DNA from: Aeromicrobium yanjiei
Lineage (GTDB): Bacteria; Actinomycetota; Actinomycetes; Propionibacteriales; Nocardioidaceae
NCBI RefSeq assembly: GCF_009649075.1
Contig: NZ_CP045737.1
Location: 744,001-808,000 of the forward strand
Reading direction: 5' to 3'
DNA length: 64,000 nucleotides
In this document: piece by piece, positions 1 to 8,740 of the stretch
Layout: the number at the start of each line of letters is the position of its first letter
Numbering within the stretch: the first letter of the stretch is position 1
The notes under the pieces: generated by a model
Told to the model about the DNA's origin: nothing
The model's database searches: none
What the model saw: only the letters and a program-made list of their open reading frames with translations
Translations under genes and position numbers: made by a program

Positions 1-1092
1 CCGCACCGCACGCCGGCCGTGATGCACGGAGGCCTGCTGCACCACTACCTCCAGGCGGGCGCCTACTACCCGCGCGGCGGCGGCCAGGTCATCGGCGCAC
101 ACCTCACGGACGTCATCCAGACGCACGGCGGCACGGTCCGCACGAAGTCGCGCGTCGACCGCATCCTCATCGAGGACGGCCGCGCCGTGGGCGTGCGGCT
201 GCGCGGCGGCGAGGAGGTCCGGGCCGACGTCGTCGTGGCCGCGGGCGACTACAAGAAGACCTGGACCGAGCTGGTCGGCGACGAGCACCTCACCCGTCGG
301 CTCCGCAAGCGTTTGGCCGGTCTGGAGATGACCCAGCCGATGTTCGCGGTCTACGTCGCGCTCGACGTCGACCTGCGTGAGCGCGGCACCCCGCCGCTGG
401 CCTGGGTCTGGCCCAACAACGATGTCGACGGCTACTACCGCGAGGTCGCGGCCGGACGGTGTCCCGAGCAGATGCCGGTCGGCATCAGCTGCCCCACGGC
501 GAAGGATCCCGAGGGCACGCACTCGGCACCGCCGGGCTACTCGACCCTCGAGCTGGTCAGCTGGGCCCCCAAGGAGCACGCCTTCTGGAACGTCGACACC
601 GACCCGATGGAGGGAGCCGAGTACGGCCGCGACGAGCAGTACCGCAAGCTCAAGGACGAGCTCACCGAGCGTGTCCTGGACACCGCCTCGCTGATGATCC
701 CGGACCTGCGCGAGCGGATGGTGTACTGCGAGGCGTCCACGCCCATGACGCAGGAGCGTTTCACGCTGACCTCGGACGGCTCCTGCTACGGCATCGCGCC
801 GCTGATGCGCAACCTCGGCCCGTTCCGCCCGCGGGTCAGGACCCACATCCCGGGCCTGTTCCTGGGAGGCGCCAGCACCGAGCACATGTTCGGCATCAAC
901 GCCACGATCTGGGGCGGCATGAAGACCGCCGGAACGATCCTGGGACGCGATCTCGAGCAGGAGGTGCGCGACGGTGCGGTCTTCGTCGACGAGGCCGACC
1001 TGACGCCGATCACCCCCGACTTCGACCCGCTGCTGGCATCGAAGCCGGGCTCGCGCATCCGCCGGGCGGTGCGCCGGCGTCCAGTGGCCTAG
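1..1092 (+). CDS. FAD-dependent oxidoreductase of the phytoene desaturase/retinol saturase type, 5' truncated by the window edge
   Basis: The reading frame is open from base 1, so the start and the N-terminal Rossmann FAD motif lie upstream of the window; about 363 residues are visible. A YYPRGGGQVIGAHL stretch near the left end is typical of CrtI and carotenoid isomerase/retinol saturase-like flavoproteins. The C-terminal GLFLGGASTEHMFGIN region is the second FAD-contacting segment of this superfamily. Such enzymes desaturate or isomerise hydrophobic polyenes, but many actinobacterial members have no known substrate, so only the superfamily is assigned. Its TAG stop overlaps head-to-head with the stop of the transposase relic on the other strand. 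No carotenoid genes are visible nearby. Confidence 0.8.
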   Translation, partial: PHRTPAVMHGGLLHHYLQAGAYYPRGGGQVIGAHLTDVIQTHGGTVRTKSRVDRILIEDGRAVGVRLRGGEEVRADVVVAAGDYKKTWTELVGDEHLTRRLRKRLAGLEMTQPMFAVYVALDVDLRERGTPPLAWVWPNNDVDGYYREVAAGRCPEQMPVGISCPTAKDPEGTHSAPPGYSTLELVSWAPKEHAFWNVDTDPMEGAEYGRDEQYRKLKDELTERVLDTASLMIPDLRERMVYCEASTPMTQERFTLTSDGSCYGIAPLMRNLGPFRPRVRTHIPGLFLGGASTEHMFGINATIWGGMKTAGTILGRDLEQEVRDGAVFVDEADLTPITPDFDPLLASKPGSRIRRAVRRRPVA

Positions 1093-1604
1093 GTGTACCC
1101 GGCCATGACGTTGGTGACAGGCGGCTGATCGGGGGGCAACCTCGAGTAGTTGTCGACCAGCGGCTGGACGTGATCGTGACCGACCCCGGTCTTGTTCAAG
1201 CGGGACTGATGATTGGTCACGGTCTCGCCCCTGGTCCGCCAGCCGCCACCTTCTGGAATTCTGCGGAATTTCTTGACGTCCATGTGGGCCAGCTCGCCGG
1301 GGCGAGACTTCTCGTATCGGACTGCGGTGGTCTTCGACGACCGGATCACCTCGCCGGTCATCGGGTCGAGGTGACGCAGGTAAGCTCGGACTCTGGAGTT
1401 CCCGGCCCGCTGCATGCTGCGGAGGCGTGTCGAGCGAACCTCGGATTCTCCGTTCGCCCGTGCAGGTGGCCGTTGACGAAGATTGGCCGAGTTGGCCCTA
1501 CCGGCGACAGGCCCGACGGTGCGGGTTCGTGGCGCCAGATCGAGCTCGCCGCCTGACACTGTGTATGCATCAGACCCCATGATCGTCAGTTCGTCGCTGG
1601 TCAC
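1089..1604 (-). pseudogene. IS481-family transposase relic with an internal deletion
   Basis: The frame encodes 171 residues against roughly 320-340 for an intact IS481 transposase. The recognisable part is about 1137-1373, with TGEVIRSSKTTAVRYEKSRP, GELAHMDVKKFRRIPEGGGW and then VQPLVDNYSR, the start of the DDE integrase core. Directly after DNYSRL the protein jumps to PPDQPPVTNVMAGYT, which resembles the usual C-terminal tail. Most of the catalytic core (the second D and the E) is therefore missing. The first ~75 residues show no helix-turn-helix I can recognise and are probably degraded. It cannot encode an active transposase. The family call rests on motif recall; no terminal inverted repeats were established. 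Confidence 0.72.
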
Positions 1605-1734
1605 CTCACGACCTGGCGCAGAGGGTAGGCATCAGGGATCTTTCGTGGGCCGGGGTCCCGATGAGGATGGGCCTGCGTGCCGAGACAGGTGCCCAACCGA
1701 CGGATGACAGATCCGCGGTCAGCGGAGGTATGCC

Positions 1735-2739
1735 ATGAATGACGAGACGACAGACGCGGGTGGACGGTTCGTGCGGCGCGCAGCCCAGGGCACGAATCAC
1801 GCGCCGTCTCTGGGAGCGCCTTTCGTCGAGTCCTCGAATGCGCGGCACTGGGCCGAGCTCATCCGGGATGTGTATGGGGGCGTCGACGTGGTTGCGCGCA
1901 CCGAAGACCCGTTCGAGGGTCGACTGGCGCGCAGGACGCTGGATCGCCTCGAGACGGTCGAGCTGAGGACCAGCGCCCAGGAGTACACCCGGACGCAGTC
2001 GATGGTCGCGAGGCAACCGTCGGACGACCTGTTCGTCACGTTGATCGCCCAAGGCGAAGCGCTCGTGGTCCAAGGCAACCACACGTCCACGCTCTCGGCC
2101 GGGGATTTCGTGTTCGTCGAGAGCAGCCGGCCGTACACCGTCGCTGTCGGCTCGTCGACCCGGCTGATCGACTTCTCGTGGCCGCGCGACGGGATCGGTC
2201 TGGCCGAGTCGGAATGCCGAGCCATCACTGCTCGTGCGTTCAGGGCCAGCTCGCCACTGGGGCGCTGGCTGTCGCCCGCCCTGCTGGGCCTGCACGACAT
2301 GGACGAGGGAGTGTCCCGCGCGGGAGTCGCCCGTATCGCCGACGGAATCGCAGACCTGCTCATCACGGCTGCTCTTGAGCTGGGCACGCCGGAGGACGTC
2401 CACGCCCAGTGGCGAGGACAGTACGACGAGATGCTGCGCTTCATCGAGCGGAACCTGGACGACCCGGATCTCTCGGCGGAGACGCTCGTCGCGCACTTCT
2501 TCATGTCCTCGAGGTCAGTGCACCGCATCTTCGCGCGATTCGGCTCCACCCCGACGGTCAGGATCCGCGAGGCCCGTCTCGAGCGGGCCCGACAGATGAT
2601 GATCGCCCGCGCTCACCGGACAAAGTCCGTCAGCTTCATCGCCAGCCAGGCCGGGTTCTCGAGCCTGCAGGTGTTCAGCCGGACGTTCACGGCGAAGTAC
2701 GGCGTGGGGCCGCGGCAGTACCGGGCCGATCACCTGTAG
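1735..2739 (+). CDS. AraC-family activator, FeaR-like (AraC1)
   Basis: A 334-residue regulator. Residues about 30-210 form a cupin-like effector domain of the kind seen in FeaR-type regulators of amine catabolism. Residues about 230-334 are the double helix-turn-helix, including SVSFIASQAGFSSLQVFSRT and the typical ending GVGPRQYR. The ATG at 1735 has AGCGGAGG six bases upstream. It is a close paralogue of the regulator at 6920: both share TVELRTS, a VIDF/LIDF-SWPR-like segment, GRWLSPAL and nearly identical C-terminal HTH sequence. Context (amine oxidase and permeases downstream) suggests an activator responding to an amine or its aldehyde. It is a candidate binder of the repeated TGGC-N8-TCAA element reported here; that link is inference. 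Confidence 0.9.
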   Translation: MNDETTDAGGRFVRRAAQGTNHAPSLGAPFVESSNARHWAELIRDVYGGVDVVARTEDPFEGRLARRTLDRLETVELRTSAQEYTRTQSMVARQPSDDLFVTLIAQGEALVVQGNHTSTLSAGDFVFVESSRPYTVAVGSSTRLIDFSWPRDGIGLAESECRAITARAFRASSPLGRWLSPALLGLHDMDEGVSRAGVARIADGIADLLITAALELGTPEDVHAQWRGQYDEMLRFIERNLDDPDLSAETLVAHFFMSSRSVHRIFARFGSTPTVRIREARLERARQMMIARAHRTKSVSFIASQAGFSSLQVFSRTFTAKYGVGPRQYRADHL

Positions 2740-2760
2740 GGCGCGTTGGCAGTGCGTCGA

Positions 2761-2805
2761 CCTCGTGGCCGCGTTGGCCGCGGCGCGGATCCTGCGGCCA
2801 CGAGG
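2761..2805. terminator. Convergent terminator hairpin
   Basis: CCTCGTGGCCGC (2761-2772) pairs perfectly with GCGGCCACGAGG (2794-2805) around a 21-base loop, in the 74-base gap between the converging AraC1 and SnoaL-like genes. There is no T-tract, as is common in actinobacteria, so it could serve both strands. Confidence 0.6.
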
Positions 2806-2813
2806 GCAATGCG

Positions 2814-3248
2814 TCAGGTGAGCTGCTGGAGGATCAGACCGGTGTCATAGCCCATGGTCTCGTGACGCATCTTGGAATTGTCCTCGTTCAGCTGCATCAC
2901 CACGATCGCCGGGTAGCTGATCCGGCGGCCGGTCGGCTCGATGCCGAGGAGCTCACCGGTGTGGTCGCCGGTGATGGTGAGGAACATCGTCGAGGTGTTC
3001 TCGGAGTCGAAGATCCCCGTCACCTCGATCTGCATGTTGGTCAGCGCGCCGAAGTAGCCCGTGCAGTACTCGCGCATCTGGGCCTGGCCCTTGACGGTGT
3101 CGGTCGTCGTCAGGTCGCTCATCTGGACGTCGTCGGTGAACAGCGCGCAGATCTGGTCAACCATCTGCCCCAGTCCCTCCGCTGTCGTGCAGTCGGCAGC
3201 GTTGATCAGCGCGATCTCCTGGAGCAGTGGGTCGCTCGGCCTGTTCAT
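2814..3248 (-). CDS. SnoaL-like (NTF2-fold) small protein
   Basis: The product is 144 residues from MNRPSDP, with GAGGAG six bases before the ATG at 3248. A longer in-frame extension upstream is rejected because it runs through the predicted promoter. Length, an N-terminal helical part, then DDVQMSDLTT, GYFGALTNMQ and FLTITGDHTGE strand-rich segments fit the SnoaL/ester-cyclase branch of NTF2-like proteins. These may be cyclases, isomerases or non-catalytic binding proteins, so the role is unknown. It is divergent from the amine oxidase gene, and both promoters carry the shared regulon element, which places it in the same pathway. It may act on or bind the same substrate as the N-terminal NTF2-like domain of the monooxygenase at 23479. 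Confidence 0.75.
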   Translation of the reverse strand: MNRPSDPLLQEIALINAADCTTAEGLGQMVDQICALFTDDVQMSDLTTTDTVKGQAQMREYCTGYFGALTNMQIEVTGIFDSENTSTMFLTITGDHTGELLGIEPTGRRISYPAIVVMQLNEDNSKMRHETMGYDTGLILQQLT

Positions 3249-3335
3249 GTGAACTCCTCGTCGTTGTCGGTGATGCGACTGCCGCGGACTGTCCCGGCGT
3301 GGCCGGCCGAGCCTGCGGCGGGTGATGGTGACTGG

Positions 3336-3378
3336 AGCGTAGATCCGCCGGGCCGGGTCGACTTGACAATCTCCGCCA
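3336..3378 (-). promoter_or_regulatory. Regulon promoter for the SnoaL-like gene
   Basis: On the minus strand TGGCGGAG (3378-3371), four bases, then TCAAGTCG from 3366, and exactly 25 bases after its first T a TACGCT -10 box (3341-3336). The bases after the -10, CCAGTCACC, match the CGAGTCACC found after the -10 of both permease promoters. Confidence 0.6.
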
Positions 3379-3442
3379 GGAATCAGGGCTTTTCCCGACA
3401 GCTGACCGGCCCGTGCAGGGAGGCGAGAAAGGGCGTATCGGA

Positions 3443-3485
3443 TGGCGCCACGCGGCAAGTCGAGCCCCGCGTGCCGCCCTAGTGT
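3443..3485 (+). promoter_or_regulatory. Regulon promoter for the amine oxidase gene
   Basis: TGGCGCCA (3443-3450), four bases, GCAAGTCG (3455-3462), and TAGTGT (3480-3485) 25 bases from the G of GCAAG. TGGCGCCA-N4 is identical to the element before the first permease (4945). The position shows that the oxidase start must lie downstream, supporting the ATG at 3559. Confidence 0.6.
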
Positions 3486-3558
3486 GGCGGCTCACCACTG
3501 GGTTGCCAGGGCCGGCGACCTGGGCTTGTCCCGCACACCACGAGGAGTGATCGACAGC

Positions 3559-4881
3559 ATGAGCAGCTCAAAGACGATGTACGACGTCGCCGTGATCGGC
3601 GGTGGTCTCTCGGGGGTCACCGCGGCCCGGGACCTGCGCGACCGGGGTTACTCAGTGGTGCTCCTCGAGGGGTCGCAGCGGCTGGGGGGACGCATCTTCG
3701 CCCGCCCCTTCGCCGGCCTTCCCGACGTCTCGGTCGACTTCGGCGGAACTTGGGTCAACACGTCGATGCAGCCGCTGATGAACAGCGAGCTGACGCGCTA
3801 CGGCATCGCGGTCAGGGGGGACCTGCCGTCGGGCGGTGCCGCCTTCCACACCGGAGGGGCCTGGCGCTCGATGCCGGTCCCACCAGACCAGCTGCATGAC
3901 CTGGAACGCGCGCTGATGCACCTGCGGACGGCGTCGCAACGGTTCACTCCCGGCCTCAAGGTGACACAAGCGGGCGTGCGCGACCTCGACGTCTCGGTGG
4001 ACGAGTTCTTCGCGCCCCTGAACCTCCCGGACGCTACCCGCGACCTCCTGTACTCCATCGTTGTCGTCTACGGCGGGTGGGACCCGGGCAAGCTCTCGGT
4101 CTTCAGCTTCCTGTCCCAGATCGCGGCGTTCGGGCACAGCCCGTACCTGTTCTACGGTGCACTGACGGAGCGGATCGTCGGTGGTCTACACACCCTGCTC
4201 GAGGCGATGGTCCTCGGGTCCGGGATCGACATCCGCCTCAGCCACCGGGTCGTCGCGGTCGAACGCGGTCCGGACGGGGTGACCGTGCGCCACGAGGGAG
4301 GCGGGCTCGTCGAGGCCCGGGAGTGCATCGTCGCTGTCCCGACGAACGTGATCCGTCACATCGACTTCACCCCGCCCCTGAATCCTGACAAGCAGAGGCT
4401 GCTCGGCCGCAATCACATGAGCCGGGCGATCAAGTGTGCGATCCGCGTGCGCAACCTGCCGCCGCGCCCTCTGGCGATGGGTAGCCGTGGCTTCCACATG
4501 ATCTGCTCGGGGAAGGAGCTGGGTGACGGCACGGAGATCGTGTACGGCTTCTCCAGCGAGCACCACATGGACTTCGACCCGCGTGACGTCGGCCGTGTGC
4601 AGGAGTGGGTGCGCGAGTACTTTCCCGCGGCGGAGGTGCTGACGGTGGACTTCCACGACTACGGCGCCGACCCGCTGTTCGACGGGACATACCGGATTGA
4701 CTGGCCCGGCGAGGCCGTCGACTTCCTGATGACCATGAACGAGCCCGAGGACCGGATCGTGTTCGCCGGGACCGACATTGACGAGTCGGTCTGGCGTACC
4801 TGGATGGAGGGGGCCCTGAGCAGCTCCCGCGTCGCGGTCGACGTCGTGACCGCGAACCTGCGTCAGGGCCGCACGCCCTGA
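3559..4881 (+). CDS. Flavin monoamine oxidase
   Basis: A 440-residue FAD amine oxidase. The N-terminal dinucleotide-binding motif GGGLSG is at residues 14-19, followed by the RLGGRI GG-doublet near 43. A C-terminal FAGTDIDES...WMEGALSS segment matches the FAD-contacting end of MAO/putrescine oxidase-type enzymes. The expected reaction is RCH2NH2 + O2 + H2O to aldehyde + NH3 + H2O2, in the cytoplasm. GAGGAG lies at 3542-3547; ATG 3559 is chosen, and an in-frame GTG at 3547 is less well placed. It is divergent from the SnoaL-like gene and upstream of an APC permease that probably imports its substrate. A regulon promoter precedes it. The specific amine cannot be read from sequence. Confidence 0.87.
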   Translation: MSSSKTMYDVAVIGGGLSGVTAARDLRDRGYSVVLLEGSQRLGGRIFARPFAGLPDVSVDFGGTWVNTSMQPLMNSELTRYGIAVRGDLPSGGAAFHTGGAWRSMPVPPDQLHDLERALMHLRTASQRFTPGLKVTQAGVRDLDVSVDEFFAPLNLPDATRDLLYSIVVVYGGWDPGKLSVFSFLSQIAAFGHSPYLFYGALTERIVGGLHTLLEAMVLGSGIDIRLSHRVVAVERGPDGVTVRHEGGGLVEARECIVAVPTNVIRHIDFTPPLNPDKQRLLGRNHMSRAIKCAIRVRNLPPRPLAMGSRGFHMICSGKELGDGTEIVYGFSSEHHMDFDPRDVGRVQEWVREYFPAAEVLTVDFHDYGADPLFDGTYRIDWPGEAVDFLMTMNEPEDRIVFAGTDIDESVWRTWMEGALSSSRVAVDVVTANLRQGRTP

Positions 4882-4944
4882 CCGAACCGCCGGGCTGGTC
4901 CCGTCCCTCGCGGCCGGTCGCTTGGCGGATCTGGCCTAGAACCG

Positions 4945-4987
4945 TGGCGCCAGGAGTCAACTCGCTCCGGGCCGGCGTCCCTAGCAT
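4945..4987 (+). promoter_or_regulatory. Regulon promoter for APC permease 1
   Basis: TGGCGCCA (4945-4952), GGAG, TCAACTCG (4957-4964), then TAGCAT (4982-4987) 25 bases from the T of TCAA. Bases 4977-4997, covering the -10 and the start region, are identical over 21 bp to 8727-8747 before permease 2. Confidence 0.65.
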
Positions 4988-4990
4988 CGA

Positions 4991-5011
4991 GTCACCCAAG
5001 TCGCGTGTGAC
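4991..5011. promoter_or_regulatory. Imperfect palindrome at the presumed transcription start of permease 1
   Basis: GTCAC (4991-4995) and GTGAC (5007-5011) bracket a 21-base window just after the -10 box. The same 21-base layout occurs at 8741-8761 with longer arms. It could be an operator or a 5' mRNA hairpin. Confidence 0.4.
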
Positions 5012-5119
5012 CGCCGTCTCATCGAAACCCGCTGTCGGCGGATCCAACCCGGCGACCGATCTATGCACCATCCACCAGGCCTGGCATCCCCTGCCGCTCT
5101 CTCATCGAGGAGTTCCCCC

Positions 5120-6583
5120 ATGACATCTCACGTTGCCCCGCCCGATCGACGATCCTCCCCGCCGCCTGCCTCCGGGGGTGAGCAGTTGCGGGGCAACATG
5201 GGCACGTTCGAGCTCACGTTCACGGCGCTGGCGTTCAACGCGCCCCTGGCCGTCGTGGCCGGCTTCATCCCGGTGATCGCGGGCTTTGAGAACGGACTCG
5301 GATCACCGCTGCTGTTCCCCGCCATGGGGGTGCTGCTGCTGTTGTTCTCGGTTGGTCTGAACGCCATGGCCGGCCGCATGGAGAAGCCCGGTGCCTTCTA
5401 CGGCTACATCACCCGCGGTCTGGGGCGTCCGCTCGGCTTGGCGTCGGCGTTCTTCGCGGTGCTCGTGTACGTGGGGTTGGGGGCGGGAACGTTCACGCTG
5501 CTCGGCGTCGCTGCCGGAGACTTCGCTGACAACGTGCTCGGCCTGGAGAACTCCGGCCCGTGGTGGGCCTGGGCGTTGCTGGGATGGTCCGTCGTCGTCG
5601 CGCTGAGCCTGCTGAACATCGGGGTCTCCGCCAAGGTCCTGGGCATCGCGATGTTGTTCGAGGTCGCGATCATCGCGGTGTGGAACGCGCGGGTCCTCTT
5701 CGACGGTGGGCCTGACGGCCGCGACGTCCCGGTCTTCGACCATGTCTTCGACGGATCGATCGCCCTCGGCCTGTTGTTCGTCGCGATGTGCATGACCGGA
5801 TTCGAGTCGCTGCAGGTGTTCCGCGAGGAGACCGACGCCCCCGAGCGCACCGTGCCTCGCGCCACCTCGTGGTTCCTGATCATCCTGTCCGTGATGTACG
5901 GCATCACGACCCTGGTCTACGTCATCGGCCAGGGGCGCGGGGACGGACTGGCCGCCGGTGCGGCCGACCCCACGGGCACGGTCCTGGAGTCGATGCAGAT
6001 CTATGCGGGAAGCCTGGCAAGTGATGCTGCGAGCCTGTTCCTCATCACCAGCGCGATCGCCTGCACCCTCGCCGTCCAGAACATCGCAGCTCGCTACGTC
6101 TACGCACTCGGGCGGGACAAGGTCGTTCCTCGGGTCTTGGGCAACGTCAGCCAGAAGCACGGCAGCCCGGTGCCGGCCAGCATCTTCACCGGTGTCGCGA
6201 TCGCCGTGGTGCTGATGGCGCCCGCCCTCGGCGATGCCGACCCGGTCAAGTCCTATGCCGTTCTGCTGGGCCTGGCGGGCTACGGCATCGTGCTGCTGTG
6301 GGTCCTGACGAGCGCCGCCATCGTGGTGTTCTTCCGTCGGCACGGTGACGGGCAAGTCACGATGTGGAGGGGCCTGGTGGCCCCGGTCCTGGCGCTCATC
6401 GGATTGTGCGTCGTCGCATGGCTCGCGACGACCAACCTCGGTGACCTGGTCGGTGACGTCAGGCTCGCCCAGCTGATCCTGGCCGGTGCGGGTCTCGTCG
6501 CGCTGGCCGGAGGAGTGCTGGCGCTGTGGTGGCGTCGCGTCGACCCGCAGACGTACCAGGTGATCGGGCGTCAGGGCGAGTAG
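5120..6583 (+). CDS. APC-superfamily amino acid/amine permease 1
   Basis: A 487-residue integral membrane protein with about 12 hydrophobic segments. The first transmembrane helix carries FNAPLAVVAGFIPVIAGFE after a conserved RGNMGTFEL entry. This is typical of APC transporters for amino acids, polyamines or related amines driven by cation symport or exchange. The ATG at 5120 has GAGGAG seven bases upstream. The first ~25 residues are a polar cytoplasmic tail rich in Ser and Pro. It follows the amine oxidase on the same strand but has its own regulon promoter. It is a paralogue of the permease at 8855, with long identical stretches such as TALAFNAPLA and CMTGFESLQVFREET, so a module duplication is likely. 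Confidence 0.9.
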   Translation: MTSHVAPPDRRSSPPPASGGEQLRGNMGTFELTFTALAFNAPLAVVAGFIPVIAGFENGLGSPLLFPAMGVLLLLFSVGLNAMAGRMEKPGAFYGYITRGLGRPLGLASAFFAVLVYVGLGAGTFTLLGVAAGDFADNVLGLENSGPWWAWALLGWSVVVALSLLNIGVSAKVLGIAMLFEVAIIAVWNARVLFDGGPDGRDVPVFDHVFDGSIALGLLFVAMCMTGFESLQVFREETDAPERTVPRATSWFLIILSVMYGITTLVYVIGQGRGDGLAAGAADPTGTVLESMQIYAGSLASDAASLFLITSAIACTLAVQNIAARYVYALGRDKVVPRVLGNVSQKHGSPVPASIFTGVAIAVVLMAPALGDADPVKSYAVLLGLAGYGIVLLWVLTSAAIVVFFRRHGDGQVTMWRGLVAPVLALIGLCVVAWLATTNLGDLVGDVRLAQLILAGAGLVALAGGVLALWWRRVDPQTYQVIGRQGE

Positions 6584-6647
6584 AGATCGCCACCCCGACC
6601 GGCCGCCGGGTGCTCATGTGGGGAGACGCCTGTGGTCGGTCTGGGAC

Positions 6648-6685
6648 GGGGTGCTGCCAAGCCGATCGAGGCCGGGCAGCACCCC
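6648..6685 (+). terminator. Terminator hairpin after permease 1
   Basis: GGGGTGCTGCC (6648-6658) pairs perfectly with GGCAGCACCCC (6675-6685). It is the only structured element I see in the 336-base gap before the second AraC gene. No promoter of the shared type was found for that regulator. Confidence 0.6.
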
Positions 6686-6919
6686 GCTCGCCGCTCTGGA
6701 CCGAAGAGGAGGCCCGACAGGGTGTGTGAACTCGCAGCGGATTCCTACAGCATGTCGGGACCGATCCACTCGCGCTCACGGTGAGATGGCCTTCGGCTGA
6801 GCAGTGGTGGCAGAACCCGTGAAGCTCCCGCTCGCGGAGACTTGGCGCACGGGGACGGTCCGGGCGTCGGGTAATCTTCCCGCACGCGCGTCATCACAAG
6901 AGCAGGTGAGGGAGAAGAC

Positions 6920-7894
6920 GTGAACGCCATGCCCCCCGGAACGATCCCAGTCCGTCTGGCGAGTCACGTTGCGAAACCTTCAGGCGCACGCAGCCTCAGC
7001 GACTGGTCCCAGGAGGTCTGGAACGTCTACGGCGCGCTCGAGGTCGTGGTGCCGAACGACCAGCCCTTCGGAGCAACGCTCGACAAGCACAGCTTCGACA
7101 AGCTGGACACCGTCGAGCTCCGCACCAGTCCGCAGACGGTGCGGCGAACCGACTCGATGGTCAAGACGCACCCCGTCGACTCGCTTGTGGTCAGCCTCTT
7201 CGTGGAGGGTCAGGGTCTGATCGTGCAGGACGGACGCTCGTGCTCGTTGGCGGCCGGGGACTTCGCTTTCATCGACAGCCGCCGTCCTTACTCCATGGTG
7301 CTGGAGACCGAGGCCCGGGTGATCGACTTCATCTGGCCGCGCGAGCTGCTCGGTCTGACCGATGCCGAATGCCTGGCCGCCACGGGACGTCCCGTGCCAG
7401 GAGCGTCACCAATGGGCCGCTGGTTGTCGCCGGCACTGGTCGGACTTCACGAGATGCGTGACGGTGTGTCCAGCGCCGGAGCGGGCCGGATCGTCGGCAG
7501 CGTGTCGGACCTGCTCGTCACCGCGGCCCTGGAGCTGGCCGAGCCCGACGAGGTCGGCGACCGCTGGCGCGGGCAGTTCGAGCAGGTCATCAAGTTCGTT
7601 GAGCGCAATCTCGACTGCTCGGACTTCGGCGTCGACCAGATCGCCGAGGAGTTCTTCATGTCGAAGCGAACGGTGCACCGGCTGTTCGCCCGGTTCGACA
7701 CCACCGTTGCGTGTGCCGTTCGGGACATGCGCCTCGAGCTGGCCCGGCAGCGGATGCTGTCGCCGGCATATCGCTCGCAATCGGTCAGCTTCATCGCCAG
7801 TCAGCTGGGATTCTCCAGCCTCCAGGTCTTCAGCCGTGCCTTCACCGCAAAGTTCGGCGTGGGCCCGAAGGGGTACCGCGACGCACACGCGTGA
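6920..7894 (+). CDS. AraC-family activator, FeaR-like (AraC2)
   Basis: A 324-residue paralogue of the regulator at 1735, with the same two-part build: a cupin-like sensor domain (about 30-200) and an AraC double HTH (about 225-324, with SVSFIASQLGFSSLQVFSRA and GVGPKGYR). GTG 6920 is chosen because GAGGGAGA ends about four bases before it; an in-frame ATG at 6929 is the alternative. It is followed by the FMN reductase and the second permease, each with the shared promoter element. Two near-identical C-terminal HTHs imply overlapping DNA targets, while the more divergent sensor domains suggest different ligands. Confidence 0.9.
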   Translation: MNAMPPGTIPVRLASHVAKPSGARSLSDWSQEVWNVYGALEVVVPNDQPFGATLDKHSFDKLDTVELRTSPQTVRRTDSMVKTHPVDSLVVSLFVEGQGLIVQDGRSCSLAAGDFAFIDSRRPYSMVLETEARVIDFIWPRELLGLTDAECLAATGRPVPGASPMGRWLSPALVGLHEMRDGVSSAGAGRIVGSVSDLLVTAALELAEPDEVGDRWRGQFEQVIKFVERNLDCSDFGVDQIAEEFFMSKRTVHRLFARFDTTVACAVRDMRLELARQRMLSPAYRSQSVSFIASQLGFSSLQVFSRAFTAKFGVGPKGYRDAHA

Positions 7895-7920
7895 CAGCTG
7901 GCGCTCTGAGTGCATAGGGG

Positions 7921-7963
7921 TGTCGTCGTCGGTCAACTGCGACGTTGCGTCCAGATCTAGCGT
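7921..7963 (+). promoter_or_regulatory. Regulon promoter for the FMN reductase gene
   Basis: TGTCGTCG (7921-7928), four bases, TCAACTGC (7933-7940), TAGCGT (7958-7963) at the 25-base spacing. The upstream half is TGTC rather than TGGC, so this is a slightly weaker match. Confidence 0.55.
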
Positions 7964-8062
7964 TGACAGCACCCCGGGCAGACTGTCGTCGGTACGGTGT
8001 CACGCGCGATCGCGGTCAGCCTGACGACAGGGCCCTTCGGCCCATCAATCTGGAGACTCACC

Positions 8063-8641
8063 GTGACTTCCCGCTTCCTGTTCCTTCTCGGCAGCGCCCG
8101 CAAGGACGGCAACACCGAGCTGCTGGCTCGACGAGCAGCCGAGGCGCTGCCCGAAGAGGTCGAGCAGCAGTGGATCCACCTCGAGGAAGCGGCCCTCCCG
8201 CGGTTCGTGGACCACCGGCACACCGGCGAGGAGATCCCGCAGCCCGTGGGTGTTGAGAAGGAGCTGTTGAACGCGACGTTGGCGGCCACCGACGTTGTGT
8301 TGGCGACGCCGCTGTACTGGTACAACGTCTCCGGGTCGACCAAGGTGATGCTGGACTACTGGGCCGGTTGGCTGAAGGTCCCCGGCCTGGATTTCCGGGC
8401 GCGCATGAACGGCAAGACCTTATGGACGATCATGGCTCTCGGCGACGAGGACTTCAGCACCGCCGAGCCGGCACTGGCCACACTCGAGATGACCGGTTCG
8501 TACCTGGGCATGAGGTGGGGCGGCGTCCTGAACGGCTATTCCAGCGCACCCGGCCAGGTACTCGAGGACGAGGCAGCTCTGCGTCGCGCCGGCACGTTCC
8601 TGGCTCCCGCGCACGACCGAGCGGCGGCGCCGACGGCGTGA
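8063..8641 (+). CDS. NAD(P)H-dependent FMN reductase / flavodoxin-fold protein
   Basis: A 192-residue flavodoxin-like protein beginning TSRFLFLLGSARKDGNTELL. The GSARKDGNT turn is the FMN phosphate-binding loop of the NADPH-dependent FMN reductase family, and ATPLYWYNVSG is the second flavin-binding loop. Start GTG 8063 has TGGAGA six bases upstream, and the regulon promoter at 7921-7963 gives a 5' leader of about 90 bases. Members supply reduced FMN to monooxygenases or reduce quinones. Here it could support the oxidative steps of the island, although the monooxygenase at 23479 appears to bind FAD and NADP itself. No partner FMN-dependent oxygenase is visible in the window. Confidence 0.82.
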   Translation: MTSRFLFLLGSARKDGNTELLARRAAEALPEEVEQQWIHLEEAALPRFVDHRHTGEEIPQPVGVEKELLNATLAATDVVLATPLYWYNVSGSTKVMLDYWAGWLKVPGLDFRARMNGKTLWTIMALGDEDFSTAEPALATLEMTGSYLGMRWGGVLNGYSSAPGQVLEDEAALRRAGTFLAPAHDRAAAPTA

Positions 8642-8694
8642 TGCAGGGGGCGCTCCCCAGGTAAGTCCCAGGTGGCACATGGTGCGAATCACCC

Positions 8695-8737
8695 TGGCAC
8701 CCGACATCAAGTCGGCGGCCATCTGGGTCCCTAGCAT
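8695..8737 (+). promoter_or_regulatory. Regulon promoter for APC permease 2
   Basis: TGGCACCC (8695-8702), GACA, TCAAGTCG (8707-8714), TAGCAT (8732-8737) at the 25-base spacing. Bases 8727-8747 are identical to 4977-4997. Confidence 0.65.
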
Positions 8738-8740
8738 CGA

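Noticed and set aside
3442-3558. Longer N-terminus for the amine oxidase
   Set aside because: It would begin upstream of the predicted -10 box (3480-3485), and the FAD motif starts at the normal distance from ATG 3559.
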